NCBI GenBank assembly: GCA_003157055.1
Contig: PMIG01000119.1
Location: forward strand, 1 to 10,038
Origin: Bacteroidales bacterium
Lineage (GTDB): Bacteria; Bacteroidota; Bacteroidia; Bacteroidales; VadinHA17
Direction: 5' to 3'
Length of the DNA: 10,038 nucleotides
In this document: piece after piece, positions 1 to 8,057 of the stretch
How the letters are laid out: each line of letters opens with the position of its first letter
Numbering within the stretch: the stretch's first letter is position 1
Notes under the pieces: model-generated
The model's input: the letters and a program-made list of their open reading frames with translations, nothing else
What the model was told of the DNA's origin: nothing
Databases searched by the model: none
Program-made: the position numbers and the translations under genes

Positions 1-1258
1 AAAAATGAAAAAATGGCTCATCCCAGCCTCCCCAGATACCATCAAAATCGTTCTTGTTAGGGTATTCATTGAGGCCGAAATATGAGTCAAATCCAGCCAT
101 CCTGGCAAATGAATCAAAACCCATTGATCCGTTTGGTGCGCCATGGAAAAAAGCTGAATAGTATCCTTTTATCTTTAATAAAGAAGCAATCCCGTTAATC
201 TGGTTGTTGGCATAATGTGAAATGATGTATGGAGTCTCAAGGGATGGAACAGATGCAAGTATTGAAGGCATGGCATCTATCGATTTTTTGCCGTCTGCAA
301 TTGAAATGTCAAACGTCAGGCTCTCTTTTATCAATGAATCAATGAACGGTGTATACCCTTTGTAAGTTCCACCTTCCAGCTCAGGGCTGAGAGAACCTAT
401 GTATTCGCGCGCAAAACTCTCAAGTATAATAATGACGACGTTATCTTTTATGAATGGCTTTGTTGTATCGGGGACAATATGAGGATTATAAATCTCATCG
501 AGCTTCTCCTTTTCAAAAAAGTGATATCTCACCAGCGGTTTCTTGCCCGATGTTCTGAGAATGCTGAACGGTGTATTCAGAACAATAGGAACGTCATGAG
601 GCGATTTTACATATCTGGCTGCATTGCTGATTGTTATAGGACGTGTTGAATGCCTGTATCCTCCCCTGGCTCCACCAATTACAAGGGCAAGAGCAACTGG
701 AATGAAAAGGACATTTATCAGGTAATATGTAATCTTGCTCTTTGGCTCCGGCTTTACCGGCTTAACTTTATTGTAAAGGAAGACCATAAGGAACCATATA
801 AAAAAGCATAGAATTGTTGCCGGCCAGTAGTCTGCCAAGAATTTAAAGAACATTTTCGACAGATGCTCTTCATTTTCGAACGTTTTAAAAACGTCAGCAG
901 TGGCTCTCTTAAATACAAAACGGTAGTAAACAAAATCCATACAATTTGCAGCGATTGCAATGCCGTTGGTAACAAAGAACAGGACTCTTAAAATCTTTTC
1001 GTAAATCCTGCTATACCTGAAATCGAACGGAATAACTTCGAGCAGAATAAACGGCATATTGATATATACTGCAGCTGAGATATCGAACAGGAGACCTCCC
1101 TTCATCATTATCAGAAACTGTCCCAAAGAGATATCCGGGAACATATTCAGATTGAAGAAATAAAATCCGATACGGCAAAGCGAAAACAGGAATAGAACAA
1201 GGAGTATCCTGTAAATCAGTACAATAAGTATATTATTCGTTAGATTCCTTAATTTCAT
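1..1258 (-). CDS. LTA synthase family / alkaline-phosphatase-fold membrane transferase (partial, C-terminus missing)
   Basis: This reading frame is open from ATG at 1258 to the window edge, giving 419 codons of a protein that probably needs about 600. The N-terminal 200 residues contain about five hydrophobic segments (roughly 10-34, 48-75, 88-108, 146-163, 178-196), followed by an extracytoplasmic sulfatase-like domain. In that domain VVIIILESFAREYIGS supplies the metal-binding Glu (E280), and DGKKSIDAMPSILASVPS places a Ser (S326) where Gram-positive LtaS has its Thr nucleophile. FFHGAPNGSMGFDSFARMAGF and WGGWDEPFF match conserved family blocks. The DH metal motif lies beyond the window. 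The family transfers phosphoglycerol or phosphoethanolamine to envelope glycans or lipids; the substrate here cannot be told, and a Gram-negative Bacteroidota member is unlikely to make true lipoteichoic acid. It starts 76 bp after the upstream gene and could be cotranscribed with it. Family assignment is secure, substrate is not. Confidence 0.9.
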   Translation of the reverse strand, partial: MKLRNLTNNILIVLIYRILLVLFLFSLCRIGFYFFNLNMFPDISLGQFLIMMKGGLLFDISAAVYINMPFILLEVIPFDFRYSRIYEKILRVLFFVTNGIAIAANCMDFVYYRFVFKRATADVFKTFENEEHLSKMFFKFLADYWPATILCFFIWFLMVFLYNKVKPVKPEPKSKITYYLINVLFIPVALALVIGGARGGYRHSTRPITISNAARYVKSPHDVPIVLNTPFSILRTSGKKPLVRYHFFEKEKLDEIYNPHIVPDTTKPFIKDNVVIIILESFAREYIGSLSPELEGGTYKGYTPFIDSLIKESLTFDISIADGKKSIDAMPSILASVPSLETPYIISHYANNQINGIASLLKIKGYYSAFFHGAPNGSMGFDSFARMAGFDSYFGLNEYPNKNDFDGIWGGWDEPFFHF

Positions 1259-1334
1259 CAGCGACGCTTTGGTTTTAAAATGTATTTCGGAATTTAGGAT
1301 TTAACTGCTGAAAAAAAGTATCTAAAGATAAAAA

Positions 1335-2216
1335 TTATTTCTCCGTTGCAAACCTAACATCTTTCATCCAGAAAATTACAGGTGCAACTGATGCAGTTCC
1401 CATTCCCTCGCCTGTGCCACCATAAGGTCTTCCGCCACGACCACCACCTGACCGGCCACCACCACCGCCACGTCCGCCCATACCTCCGCCCATACCTCTA
1501 CCCATACCTCCGCCGCCATATCCACCCATACCTCCATCGCCTTCTTCACTCATACCTCTTCCCGGACCTCCGCCCATTCTCGCGGGGTTAATTCCCGGGT
1601 AACTTAACCCAAGGACTATCGAACCATTATTCTTTTTCTTTTTATCAGATGCTTCGGGCATTTTTGCCAATGGGAATATGAGTTCGTACCACATATTACC
1701 CTCCTTATCAAATTTCATGGAACCCCTGAAAGTATTCATTTCAGCTGCAGAAATAAAAGAATGGTCTGAATCAGCAAGACCAATCAGTTCTATTCCGGCT
1801 GCCAGTAGGGTTTGCATGCCTGAACCGCCTGAAAACATCCTTCTGCCCTCCATCCCGCCTGGCGTATTCTGAATTGACTGCATATCAGGTTTTCCCTGAT
1901 TTCCTGTTCGTGCAGGATATCTAAGACCAGTTTTTTTACCTTTTTTACCATCAGTATTTATCCATACAGTCAGCCCGGATTTAATTACCTGCCTCTGTAC
2001 ATCCTTGTCAAATATCCTGAGATCAATGTAAAGGTTATCCCTGTCGTTGGATAAATAATAATAGAACTTGCCTTTCTCAGTATATTTAAGATCAGAAGAC
2101 TGAAATGTAATATTATCATGCCCCTTATCGTGCCAGTTCAGGTAGAATGATTTTTCCTTCTGGGCAAAGATGCAAGTGCTTACGGTTAATGATAAAATAG
2201 TAACGAGCGTCCTCAT
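1335..2216 (-). CDS. Secreted glycine-rich protein with CBM9-like beta-sandwich
   Basis: This 293-residue protein begins with a signal peptide that ends near STCIFA-QK, a usual signal peptidase I site. The Cys at 15 is preceded by Thr, so I do not read it as a lipobox. Residues 22-100 look like the start of a CBM9/DOMON-like sandwich: the pattern is NDRDNLYIDLRIFD, then GLTVWINTDGKKGKKTG and RYP. Strand-like stretches continue at 136-148, 173-185 and 198-210. Residues 215-272 are almost only Gly with Met, Arg and Ser, and a last hydrophobic strand (VAPVIFWMKDVRF, 278-290) closes the protein. The role is unknown; an extracytoplasmic or surface location is expected from the signal peptide. No clear promoter was found, but the terminator of the Yip1-family gene lies just upstream, which suggests its own transcription. 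Fold assignment comes from motif shape only and is moderate. Confidence 0.82.
   Translation of the reverse strand: MRTLVTILSLTVSTCIFAQKEKSFYLNWHDKGHDNITFQSSDLKYTEKGKFYYYLSNDRDNLYIDLRIFDKDVQRQVIKSGLTVWINTDGKKGKKTGLRYPARTGNQGKPDMQSIQNTPGGMEGRRMFSGGSGMQTLLAAGIELIGLADSDHSFISAAEMNTFRGSMKFDKEGNMWYELIFPLAKMPEASDKKKKNNGSIVLGLSYPGINPARMGGGPGRGMSEEGDGGMGGYGGGGMGRGMGGGMGGRGGGGGRSGGGRGGRPYGGTGEGMGTASVAPVIFWMKDVRFATEK
1401..1574 (-). repeat. Glycine-rich low-complexity tract (GGM/GRGM repeats) within CDS
   Basis: The segment codes for residues 215-272 of the secreted protein. On the plus strand it appears as repeated cccatacctcc-like units, meaning Gly-Gly-Met-Gly/Arg codons on the coding strand. The Gly content is far above that of the rest of the protein. 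The tandem nature at DNA level makes length variation between strains likely; that is inference. Confidence 0.85.
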
Positions 2217-2309
2217 AATAATATAGTTTTGGTGACAAGATATAAGACAATTTAGTATCTCATATTATTCCATTCAGGTTATTATATATTGTTAAAATTG
2301 ATCGATTAT

Positions 2310-2346
2310 AAAAAAAATGCCAGGTCCCAACCTGGAACCCGGCATT
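2310..2346 (-). terminator. Rho-independent terminator behind the Yip1-family gene
   Basis: Read on the minus strand, AATGCCGGGT pairs with ACCTGGCATT (one G-T pair), and an alternative inner stem CCAGGT/ACCTGG is also possible. The stem is followed by a run of eight T. It begins about 20 bp after the stop codon of the gene ending at 2367. It separates that gene from the glycine-rich protein gene. Confidence 0.85.
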
Positions 2347-2366
2347 GATCAGGTTTAATTATAGGT

Positions 2367-2996
2367 TTATTTCTTTTGCATGTCCTGCATCAGTTCTTTC
2401 AGATCGCTATCCATTCTGTATACTCTCCTCCTTGCCCCAATGCCAACAATCATGGATATTACAAACAGAGCAATCAGGACGTACATTACTATTTTTGTTG
2501 TCGCCGGATTTGCTTTCAAAGCTTCAACAAGTCCGTTATAAAAAAGGTAAAGTGCAAAGACGTTTACAGCCAGTCCAACGATTGATCCAGCTAACGGGCT
2601 GAATCCTGAAATGAATCCAAGCAGTGCACTTATAGGCATGATAACCATTACAGCAGCTGTAACTCTTGCGCAGGATTCAAAATCAGTGCTTCCTTTGCAG
2701 ATTGAAGAAATAACCAGGGTAACTACTGCTCCGACAAATAATCCTATCACAGCTCCAATTATCGTGTAGATTAGGATCATAATACCGAAAGCGCCGCCAA
2801 ACATGCTGCCTCCCAGGTGAAGAATACTCCACAGAAATGAGATAATCCCCGCAACAGCTCCATAGATAAGAGCTTTTATGACAGGTTCGCCTAAACCTCC
2901 CGTTGTCTTCATTGTAGAGAAATATGACTTCGGGGACATAAGGACATCTTTAGAATCCTTAATAAAAGCATTAAAATCGAAAGAAGATTCACTCAT
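2367..2996 (-). CDS. Yip1-family integral membrane protein
   Basis: With the start at 2996 this is a 209-residue protein beginning MSESSFDFNAFIKDSKDVLM. The cytoplasmic N-terminus has the usual bacterial Yip1-domain opening, in which a short helix leads to a SPKSYFSTM segment, followed by GGLGEPVIKALIYG. About five hydrophobic segments follow (roughly 40-60, 68-98, 110-130, 134-157, 167-187), then a charged C-terminal tail (RRRVYRMDSDLKELMQDMQKK). The pattern KGSTDFESCARVTAAVMVIMPISALLG is typical of the family's central part. Bacterial members have no settled function. An in-frame ATG at 3029 would add 11 residues (MINYNPLKVKT), but these look like leader sequence, so I prefer the inner start. 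It lies 184 bp behind speA with no strong terminator between, so read-through from speA is possible. Confidence 0.82.
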   Translation of the reverse strand: MSESSFDFNAFIKDSKDVLMSPKSYFSTMKTTGGLGEPVIKALIYGAVAGIISFLWSILHLGGSMFGGAFGIMILIYTIIGAVIGLFVGAVVTLVISSICKGSTDFESCARVTAAVMVIMPISALLGFISGFSPLAGSIVGLAVNVFALYLFYNGLVEALKANPATTKIVMYVLIALFVISMIVGIGARRRVYRMDSDLKELMQDMQKK

Positions 2997-3180
2997 AGTC
3001 TTAACTTTTAAAGGGTTATAGTTAATCAATAATGGATAACTGTATTTTTAAGAAATCCAAGTTAGAAAAAAAAATGACTTGAGGTATTAAAATAACCGAT
3101 TTTTCATCAGCTCCTGTCCACTGAACGAAGCAAAAATGTCTGATCAAATGACTGTAAAAGATCTGCAGCTTCATATAAGC

Positions 3181-5073
3181 TTACTCAAGGTAAGTATACC
3201 CATATAGTCCTGACCGGTAGTTTGAGAGGAACTCTTTTCCCTCCTCAAGGGAGATGATTCCTGCTTTTACAGATGAAGTAACCCATGTTTCGACAGTGCG
3301 GACAAGCTTTTTAGAATTATATCCTACATAGTCAAGAACTTCAGCAACTGTTTCACCATCAATTACCTGGTCAATTTTATAGCTATTCTCGTCTACTGAA
3401 ACATGTACGGCGTTGGTGTCTCCGAAAAGATTGTGCAGGTCGCCAAGTATCTCCTGGTATGCACCAACAAGGAATACACCCATATAATAACGTTCATGAC
3501 CTTTTAGAGGATGTACAGGAAGATGATGAGAGGAGTTCCGTGTTGAAATGAAATTATCGATTTTCCCGTCAGAGTCACAGGTCATATCCTGTATAGTAGC
3601 TGAAACGGTTGGCTCTTCGTTAAGCCTGTGGATAGGCATTATTGGGAATATCTGATCAATTGCCCAAGCATCCGGAATTGACTGGAAAAGAGAAAAATTG
3701 CAAAAATACTTGTCTGATAATATTCTTGAAACCTGCCTCAGCTCGTCAGGCACATGCCTGGAAGTGTTTGCTACCCGGTAAACTTTTCTTGCCACTGACC
3801 AGAATAATCTTTCTATCTGGGCCCTGGTCTTAAGGTCAATCAGCCCAAGGCTGAACCTGTCGAGCGCCTCTTCCCTTATCTGTTGTGCATCGTGCCATGT
3901 CTCCAGCATTCTCGGTTGATTGAATTCATCCCATAAAGTGTAAAGCTCTTTCAGGAGTTCATGATCCTGCTCATTTACTTCCTCTTCCTCATCCCACGAA
4001 GGGAGTGTTGTTGTTTCGAGAACCTCAAAAATCAGTACTGAATGATGTGCTGTCAGAGATCTTCCCGATTCAGTAATGACATTAGGATGAGGAATACTAT
4101 TTTTATTGCTGGCATCCACAAAGGTGCTCACAGAGTCATTCACATATTCCTGGAGAGTATAGTTGACGCTATTCTCGCTGTTGGATGAGCCTGTACCATC
4201 GTAATCAACACCGAGGCCCCCGCCGATGTCAACAAATTCGACATTAAATCCGAGTTTGCGAAGCTGCACATAAAACTGCGATGCCTCACGAAGCGCGGTT
4301 TTTATGCGTCTTATCTTTGTCACCTGGCTGCCAATATGAAAATGAATAAGCCTGACACAATCGCGCATTTTGTTTCTCTCAATGAAATCAATAGCGTCAA
4401 GTAATTCACTTGAGGTAAGCCCGAATTTGCTGATATCACCTCCCGAATCTTCCCATTTGCCGCTTCCCACGCTTGCCAGTTTTATACGTATTCCAATATT
4501 TGGTTTTACTTTAAGTCTTTTGGATATAGAGGTGATCAGCTTGAGCTCATTGAGCTTTTCAACGACAAGAAAGATGCGTTTCCCCATTTTCTGTGCCAGA
4601 AGAGCAAGCTCAATATAATCTTCATCCTTGTAACCGTTGCAAATTATAAGAGACTCGGGGTCAGTGTTAATCGCCAGAACCGCATGCAGTTCAGGTTTAG
4701 AACCTGCCTCAAGCCCGATGTTGAATTTTTTGCCATGGCTGACAATTTCTTCAACAACCGGTCTCATCTGGTTCACCTTGATAGGGTAAATAATAAAATT
4801 CTGAGCAGTGTAGTCATACTCCTCTGATGCCTTCTTAAAGCATTCTGAAATACTGATTATACGATCGTCCAGGATATCAGGGAACCTGATAAGAACCGGA
4901 GTTGATACATCTGTAAGTATCAGCTCATCAAGCAGTTCTTTAAGATCAACTGAAACACAGTCCTTCTTTGGAGTAACCGTAACATTCCCCTTGTCGTTAA
5001 TGGAAAAATAATCAACGCCCCAGCCGTTGATATTATACAATTCAGCTGAATCTTCAACGCGCCACTTTCTCAT
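3181..5073 (-). CDS. speA: Biosynthetic arginine decarboxylase (EC 4.1.1.19)
   Basis: This 630-residue protein has the full length usual for bacterial biosynthetic arginine decarboxylase. It converts L-arginine to agmatine and CO2 with pyridoxal phosphate, the first step of one route to putrescine and spermidine. The alanine-racemase-type barrel carries YPIKVNQ with the PLP lysine K99, GLEAGSKPEL, HFHIGSQ (245-250) and the phosphate-binding DIGGGLGVDYDGT (282-294). ITESGRSLTAHHSV leads into the acidic family-specific helical insert (about 360-455). The C-terminal beta domain has QDMTCDSDGKID, with C499 as the expected catalytic Cys, and YYMGVFLVGAYQEILGDLHNLFGDTNAVHV. All key residues are present. 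The start is ATG with no Shine-Dalgarno. It sits alone; no agmatine deiminase or other polyamine gene is in the window. Confidence 0.97.
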   Translation of the reverse strand: MRKWRVEDSAELYNINGWGVDYFSINDKGNVTVTPKKDCVSVDLKELLDELILTDVSTPVLIRFPDILDDRIISISECFKKASEEYDYTAQNFIIYPIKVNQMRPVVEEIVSHGKKFNIGLEAGSKPELHAVLAINTDPESLIICNGYKDEDYIELALLAQKMGKRIFLVVEKLNELKLITSISKRLKVKPNIGIRIKLASVGSGKWEDSGGDISKFGLTSSELLDAIDFIERNKMRDCVRLIHFHIGSQVTKIRRIKTALREASQFYVQLRKLGFNVEFVDIGGGLGVDYDGTGSSNSENSVNYTLQEYVNDSVSTFVDASNKNSIPHPNVITESGRSLTAHHSVLIFEVLETTTLPSWDEEEEVNEQDHELLKELYTLWDEFNQPRMLETWHDAQQIREEALDRFSLGLIDLKTRAQIERLFWSVARKVYRVANTSRHVPDELRQVSRILSDKYFCNFSLFQSIPDAWAIDQIFPIMPIHRLNEEPTVSATIQDMTCDSDGKIDNFISTRNSSHHLPVHPLKGHERYYMGVFLVGAYQEILGDLHNLFGDTNAVHVSVDENSYKIDQVIDGETVAEVLDYVGYNSKKLVRTVETWVTSSVKAGIISLEEGKEFLSNYRSGLYGYTYLE

Positions 5074-5112
5074 GATCAGTTATTTGAACCAGTTAAATAA
5101 TAAGAAGGATCA

Positions 5113-5120
5113 GAAAAATA
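5113..5120 (-). promoter_or_regulatory. Possible -7 box of the speA promoter
   Basis: The minus strand reads TATTTTTC, one mismatch from the Bacteroidota -7 box TAnnTTTG, about 40 bp before the speA start. No clear TTG-type -33 box stands at the right distance, so this is a weak call. Confidence 0.3.
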
Positions 5121-5179
5121 AAAATTTTTGCAATGTTATTAAATTAACACGAATATGGGGCATAAATAATGAAGAAATC

Positions 5180-5219
5180 TTCTTGCGGTCTTGAAGTCTT
5201 GCAGTCCTGCAGTCTTTTA
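5180..5219 (+). repeat. Five degenerate 8-bp direct repeats upstream of the galactanase gene
   Basis: The units read TTCTTGCG, GTCTTGAA, GTCTTGCA, GTCCTGCA and GTCTTTTA, head to tail with no spacer. They lie in the divergent speA/galactanase intergenic region and end 24 bp before the exact -7 box of the galactanase promoter. They could be regulator binding sites or simple-sequence slippage product; sequence alone does not decide. Confidence 0.75.
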
Positions 5220-5243
5220 AAATAAGATATGAAGACAATTTTG

Positions 5244-5251
5244 TATTTTTG
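5244..5251 (+). promoter_or_regulatory. -7 promoter box for the galactanase gene
   Basis: TATTTTTG is an exact match to the Bacteroidota consensus TAnnTTTG. Transcription would begin near 5258, downstream of the outermost ATG at 5229 and about 13 bp before the ATG at 5271. It therefore supports the inner start. No good TTTG -33 box is seen, which may point to activator dependence. Confidence 0.5.
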
Positions 5252-5270
5252 TTATATTAATTTCTTTAAG

Positions 5271-6332
5271 ATGAAAAACCTCAAGATTGCTTCCACCAGG
5301 GTTTTAATGTACGTCTGCTTTCCCATGATTTTTTTGTGTTTGCACATGGAAACCAAAGGTCAGGAATACGCCATCGGGGCTGATCTCTCCTTCCTTAAGA
5401 GCGCAGAGGACAGAGGCTTTCAGTTCAGGGAAAATAATGTTGTAAAGCCTGGACTGCAGATATTCAGGGACCATGGCTACAACTGGATCAGGCTCCGGCT
5501 TTTCCATACCCCGACAGAATTGCCAAACAATCTGGAATATACAGTTGCGCTGGCAAAAAGCGCAAAGGCAATGGGATATAAATTTCTGCTCGATTTTCAT
5601 TATTCTGACACATGGGCTGATCCAGCAAAACAGTTCATGCCAAAAGCATGGGAAGGAAAATCGCACCAGGAACTTATTAAAGCAGTTCTGGATTATACCT
5701 CTTCAGCAATCAAGAGCTTCAGAGAGGCAGGGGCGCTCCCTGAAATGGTGCAGATCGGAAATGAAGTGATAAACGGAATGATGTGGCCCGACGGCAAGCT
5801 TCCGGAAAACTGGAACAATTTTGCCGACCTGGTCATTGCCGGGATAAATGGAGTATATGCTGCCTGTGATGCTGCCGAATTGCCCAAAATAATGATCCAT
5901 ATAGATCAGGGCGGGAATAAGGCTAAAACAAAATACTTTTTCGATAAACTGCTCTCTTATGGAATTAAGTTTGACTATATAGGCCAGTCTTATTATCCAT
6001 GGTGGCATGGAAGCCTGCTTGATCTGCGCGATAACATGTACTTCATGGCAAAAGAGTACAGGAAGCCGATCATTGTCGTCGAAGCTGCATATTGCGCCAC
6101 TCCTACAGAGTATAAGACCAAACCGGCACCATTTCCCGAGACCCCGGAAGGGCAGAGGGAATTTCTCGATGAGGTGAATAAAATTGTCATGAATACACCG
6201 GATAATCTGGGTGCCGGAATATTCTGGTGGGAACCGGCAACTTACGGGGGATGGTCGACAAGGGATTTCTTCGATGAGAAAGGGAATGTTTTGCCGGTCA
6301 TTACCGTTTTCGATAAATATACCCGTCACTGA
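5271..6332 (+). CDS. Secreted arabinogalactan endo-beta-1,4-galactanase, family GH53
   Basis: From ATG 5271 this is a 353-residue protein. It starts with a signal peptide (KNLKIASTR, a hydrophobic stretch, then probable cleavage before QEYA), so it acts in the periplasm or outside. The rest is a single GH53 TIM barrel: YAIGADLSFLKSAEDRG at the start, NWIRLRLFHTP, LLDFHYSDTWADP, MVQIGNEVINGMMWPDG with the acid/base Glu (E165 in this numbering), IGQSYYPWWHGSL, IIVVEAAYC with the nucleophile Glu (E271), and GIFWWEPATYGGW near the end. Such enzymes cut beta-1,4-galactan, for example pectin side chains, to short oligosaccharides. Both catalytic residues are present. An in-frame ATG at 5229 would add 14 residues but lies upstream of the predicted transcription start. 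No SusC/SusD-like or other glycan-use gene is adjacent, so it is not in a visible polysaccharide utilisation locus. Confidence 0.94.
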   Translation: MKNLKIASTRVLMYVCFPMIFLCLHMETKGQEYAIGADLSFLKSAEDRGFQFRENNVVKPGLQIFRDHGYNWIRLRLFHTPTELPNNLEYTVALAKSAKAMGYKFLLDFHYSDTWADPAKQFMPKAWEGKSHQELIKAVLDYTSSAIKSFREAGALPEMVQIGNEVINGMMWPDGKLPENWNNFADLVIAGINGVYAACDAAELPKIMIHIDQGGNKAKTKYFFDKLLSYGIKFDYIGQSYYPWWHGSLLDLRDNMYFMAKEYRKPIIVVEAAYCATPTEYKTKPAPFPETPEGQREFLDEVNKIVMNTPDNLGAGIFWWEPATYGGWSTRDFFDEKGNVLPVITVFDKYTRH

Positions 6333-6400
6333 ATGTAGAAAGGGATATGAGATCCGCCTCTCCATTAACATTTATAACAATGATGATGTCCTGATAAATA

Positions 6401-8047
6401 TTAAAATGCTGGTTGTGTTTTCAATTCCGTTTTGTTTATTATCCTGCAAATGGGGTAGGGATTATATCCTCTTCCCCATTGAGGAACAAGATACTTGTCA
6501 AGATAATTCCAGGTTAAAAGTCCATCATTTGACTGAGGTTCAAGGAGGTAAGCGGCAAGGTTCGCAAGCGGCTGTGAAGCTCTTACTATAATCGTTCCAG
6601 CCGGAAAATCAGATGCCTCACTTATATATCGTCCTTGAATTTTATTGAGGTAGTGTCCCTGGGTCAGAATCGGTCCTCCTTTAAGATCGCTTATCTCGAA
6701 CTTTTCAACATTGCATTTTAAGGGCTCTGCCAATTTCTCTATCTTTATTCCGTGAAGTTTAAGCAGATCCAGAACCGCCTTGTCCTTGATTTCAATAATC
6801 CATGCAAAAGGAAACCTTATATTCTTTACAGGATAATAGTCGATATAATAAGGAACAGTTACTGTAACCTGCCTGTCTGTTTTCCTGAATGGAGGATAGA
6901 TGTCAGGCTCTGCTGAAGGTTCTGCCTCAAAAGTCTTGATTGTAACATTTTCCGGTAGCGGCCTGACTTTATATTCTATTGCAAATGAATCTTTTACATT
7001 TGGATTTAAACCCCTCTGAATAGTTTCAAGGTCCACATCACTCAGCATTTTCTTTATTTCAGTGCTATGAGAATAAGCATATTCAGCAAGTGATTTTATC
7101 AGGTAATAGCATCCTTCAACCCTCGATTTAAAATCGGCATGCACATAGTTTTCGTCCAAAATGCCAAGCCTGTTTCGCAATCCAAGGTAATTAGTCATAT
7201 AGCGAGGTTCTGCAGCATCATATAGCCATCCCTTTCCGGGGTTCATAAGGTCAAAGAACTCTCCATAAAAGCAATTTTCAGTCTTGTATTTATTAAGCAA
7301 AGTCCCTGCCATTTCAGGCATCATCTTCAGGTGCATATACTGAATAATTGAGTTATTGCCATTTGGATTTACACTCCAGACGAATGTTACCGGTTCCACA
7401 TGGAAGGAGCCGTCAGTAGTATGACAATCCATAAATATCGATGGATCCCATGCATTGAAAACTTTTGTTATCACTCCCTGCATTTCCGGGGATTCTGCTT
7501 TCATGGCATCCCTGTTCAGGTCGAGCATCTGCCCGTTGTACCTTAGTCCCACTCCGTTGACAGGTCCGTTCTGATTTGTTCTGTTAAGGGGACTGATCTT
7601 TTCATTTCCATCGGGGTTGAAGATAGGGCAGATAAGGAAAACGACATGCCGGAGAAGCTCCGGCTTTTTTTCAGAAAGGAGATCTCTTGCGAACATCAGT
7701 GTAGCCTCTTTCCCCTCTACCTCGCCGGCATGAATGTTTGCCTGGATGTATATGACAATACGGTTGTCGTTTTTCATCTGTTCGGGTGATTTAGGAAGCG
7801 GATTGCCAATTATCAACAACGGCAACGCCCTTCCTTCAGCAGACTGGGCTATGTATTCCACCCTGATGAAATTTGATGATTTCTTCAACTGTCCGATGAA
7901 GGTCATTACATCATTATATACGGAGGTTGATTTGAAACCCGAACTCTCAGCGATAGTCTGTAAGCCCGTCTGGCCGATTGCCCGGAAACCAATAAAAAGA
8001 ATGCCAATTGCGAGAATCAGTGTTTTTTTCATCATTTGATAATTCAT
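6401..8047 (-). CDS. Secreted M14-family zinc carboxypeptidase-like protein
   Basis: This 548-residue protein has a signal peptide (MMKKTLILAIGILFIGFRAIGQ, cleavage probably after AIG). Zinc ligands appear as IHAGEVEGKE (H106, E109) and MDCHTTDGSFH (H209). DLNRD (N178, R179) corresponds to the carboxypeptidase A Asn-Arg pair that holds the substrate carboxylate. RNRLGILDENYVHADFKSRV offers E299 as the candidate catalytic Glu. This is the M14 subgroup common in secreted proteins of Bacteroidota; the peptide or peptidoglycan substrate is unknown. After about residue 340 there is a C-terminal region of some 200 residues that I cannot assign to a family. ATGs at 8047, 8035 and 8032 are all possible; the signal peptide fits best with 8035 or 8032. 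It converges on the galactanase gene with 68 bp between. Confidence 0.9.
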   Translation of the reverse strand: MNYQMMKKTLILAIGILFIGFRAIGQTGLQTIAESSGFKSTSVYNDVMTFIGQLKKSSNFIRVEYIAQSAEGRALPLLIIGNPLPKSPEQMKNDNRIVIYIQANIHAGEVEGKEATLMFARDLLSEKKPELLRHVVFLICPIFNPDGNEKISPLNRTNQNGPVNGVGLRYNGQMLDLNRDAMKAESPEMQGVITKVFNAWDPSIFMDCHTTDGSFHVEPVTFVWSVNPNGNNSIIQYMHLKMMPEMAGTLLNKYKTENCFYGEFFDLMNPGKGWLYDAAEPRYMTNYLGLRNRLGILDENYVHADFKSRVEGCYYLIKSLAEYAYSHSTEIKKMLSDVDLETIQRGLNPNVKDSFAIEYKVRPLPENVTIKTFEAEPSAEPDIYPPFRKTDRQVTVTVPYYIDYYPVKNIRFPFAWIIEIKDKAVLDLLKLHGIKIEKLAEPLKCNVEKFEISDLKGGPILTQGHYLNKIQGRYISEASDFPAGTIIVRASQPLANLAAYLLEPQSNDGLLTWNYLDKYLVPQWGRGYNPYPICRIINKTELKTQPAF

Positions 8048-8057
8048 TTTTTCAAAA

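Noticed and set aside
1382..1591. Plus-strand 69-codon frame rich in His, Pro, Tyr and Leu repeats
   Set aside because: It is the antisense shadow of the glycine-rich repeat tract; its periodicity comes from the Gly-Gly-Met codons of the real gene.
3145..3183. AGCTT-ATATG-AAGCT hairpin just after speA
   Set aside because: The stem is only 5 bp and is not followed directly by a T run; it is too weak to call a terminator.
5703..6371. Minus-strand 222-codon open frame opposite the galactanase gene
   Set aside because: It lies antisense to a well-conserved GH53 enzyme and shows no recognisable domain or coherent protein pattern.
6365..6404. AT-rich inverted repeat TTAACATTTAT / ATAAATATTAA between the convergent galactanase and peptidase genes
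   Set aside because: It has one mismatch, an 18-nt loop, no GC stem and no T tract, so it is not convincing as a terminator.
6211..6591. Plus-strand 126-codon frame across the galactanase end and the peptidase end
   Set aside because: It overlaps the ends of two real genes and resembles no protein family.
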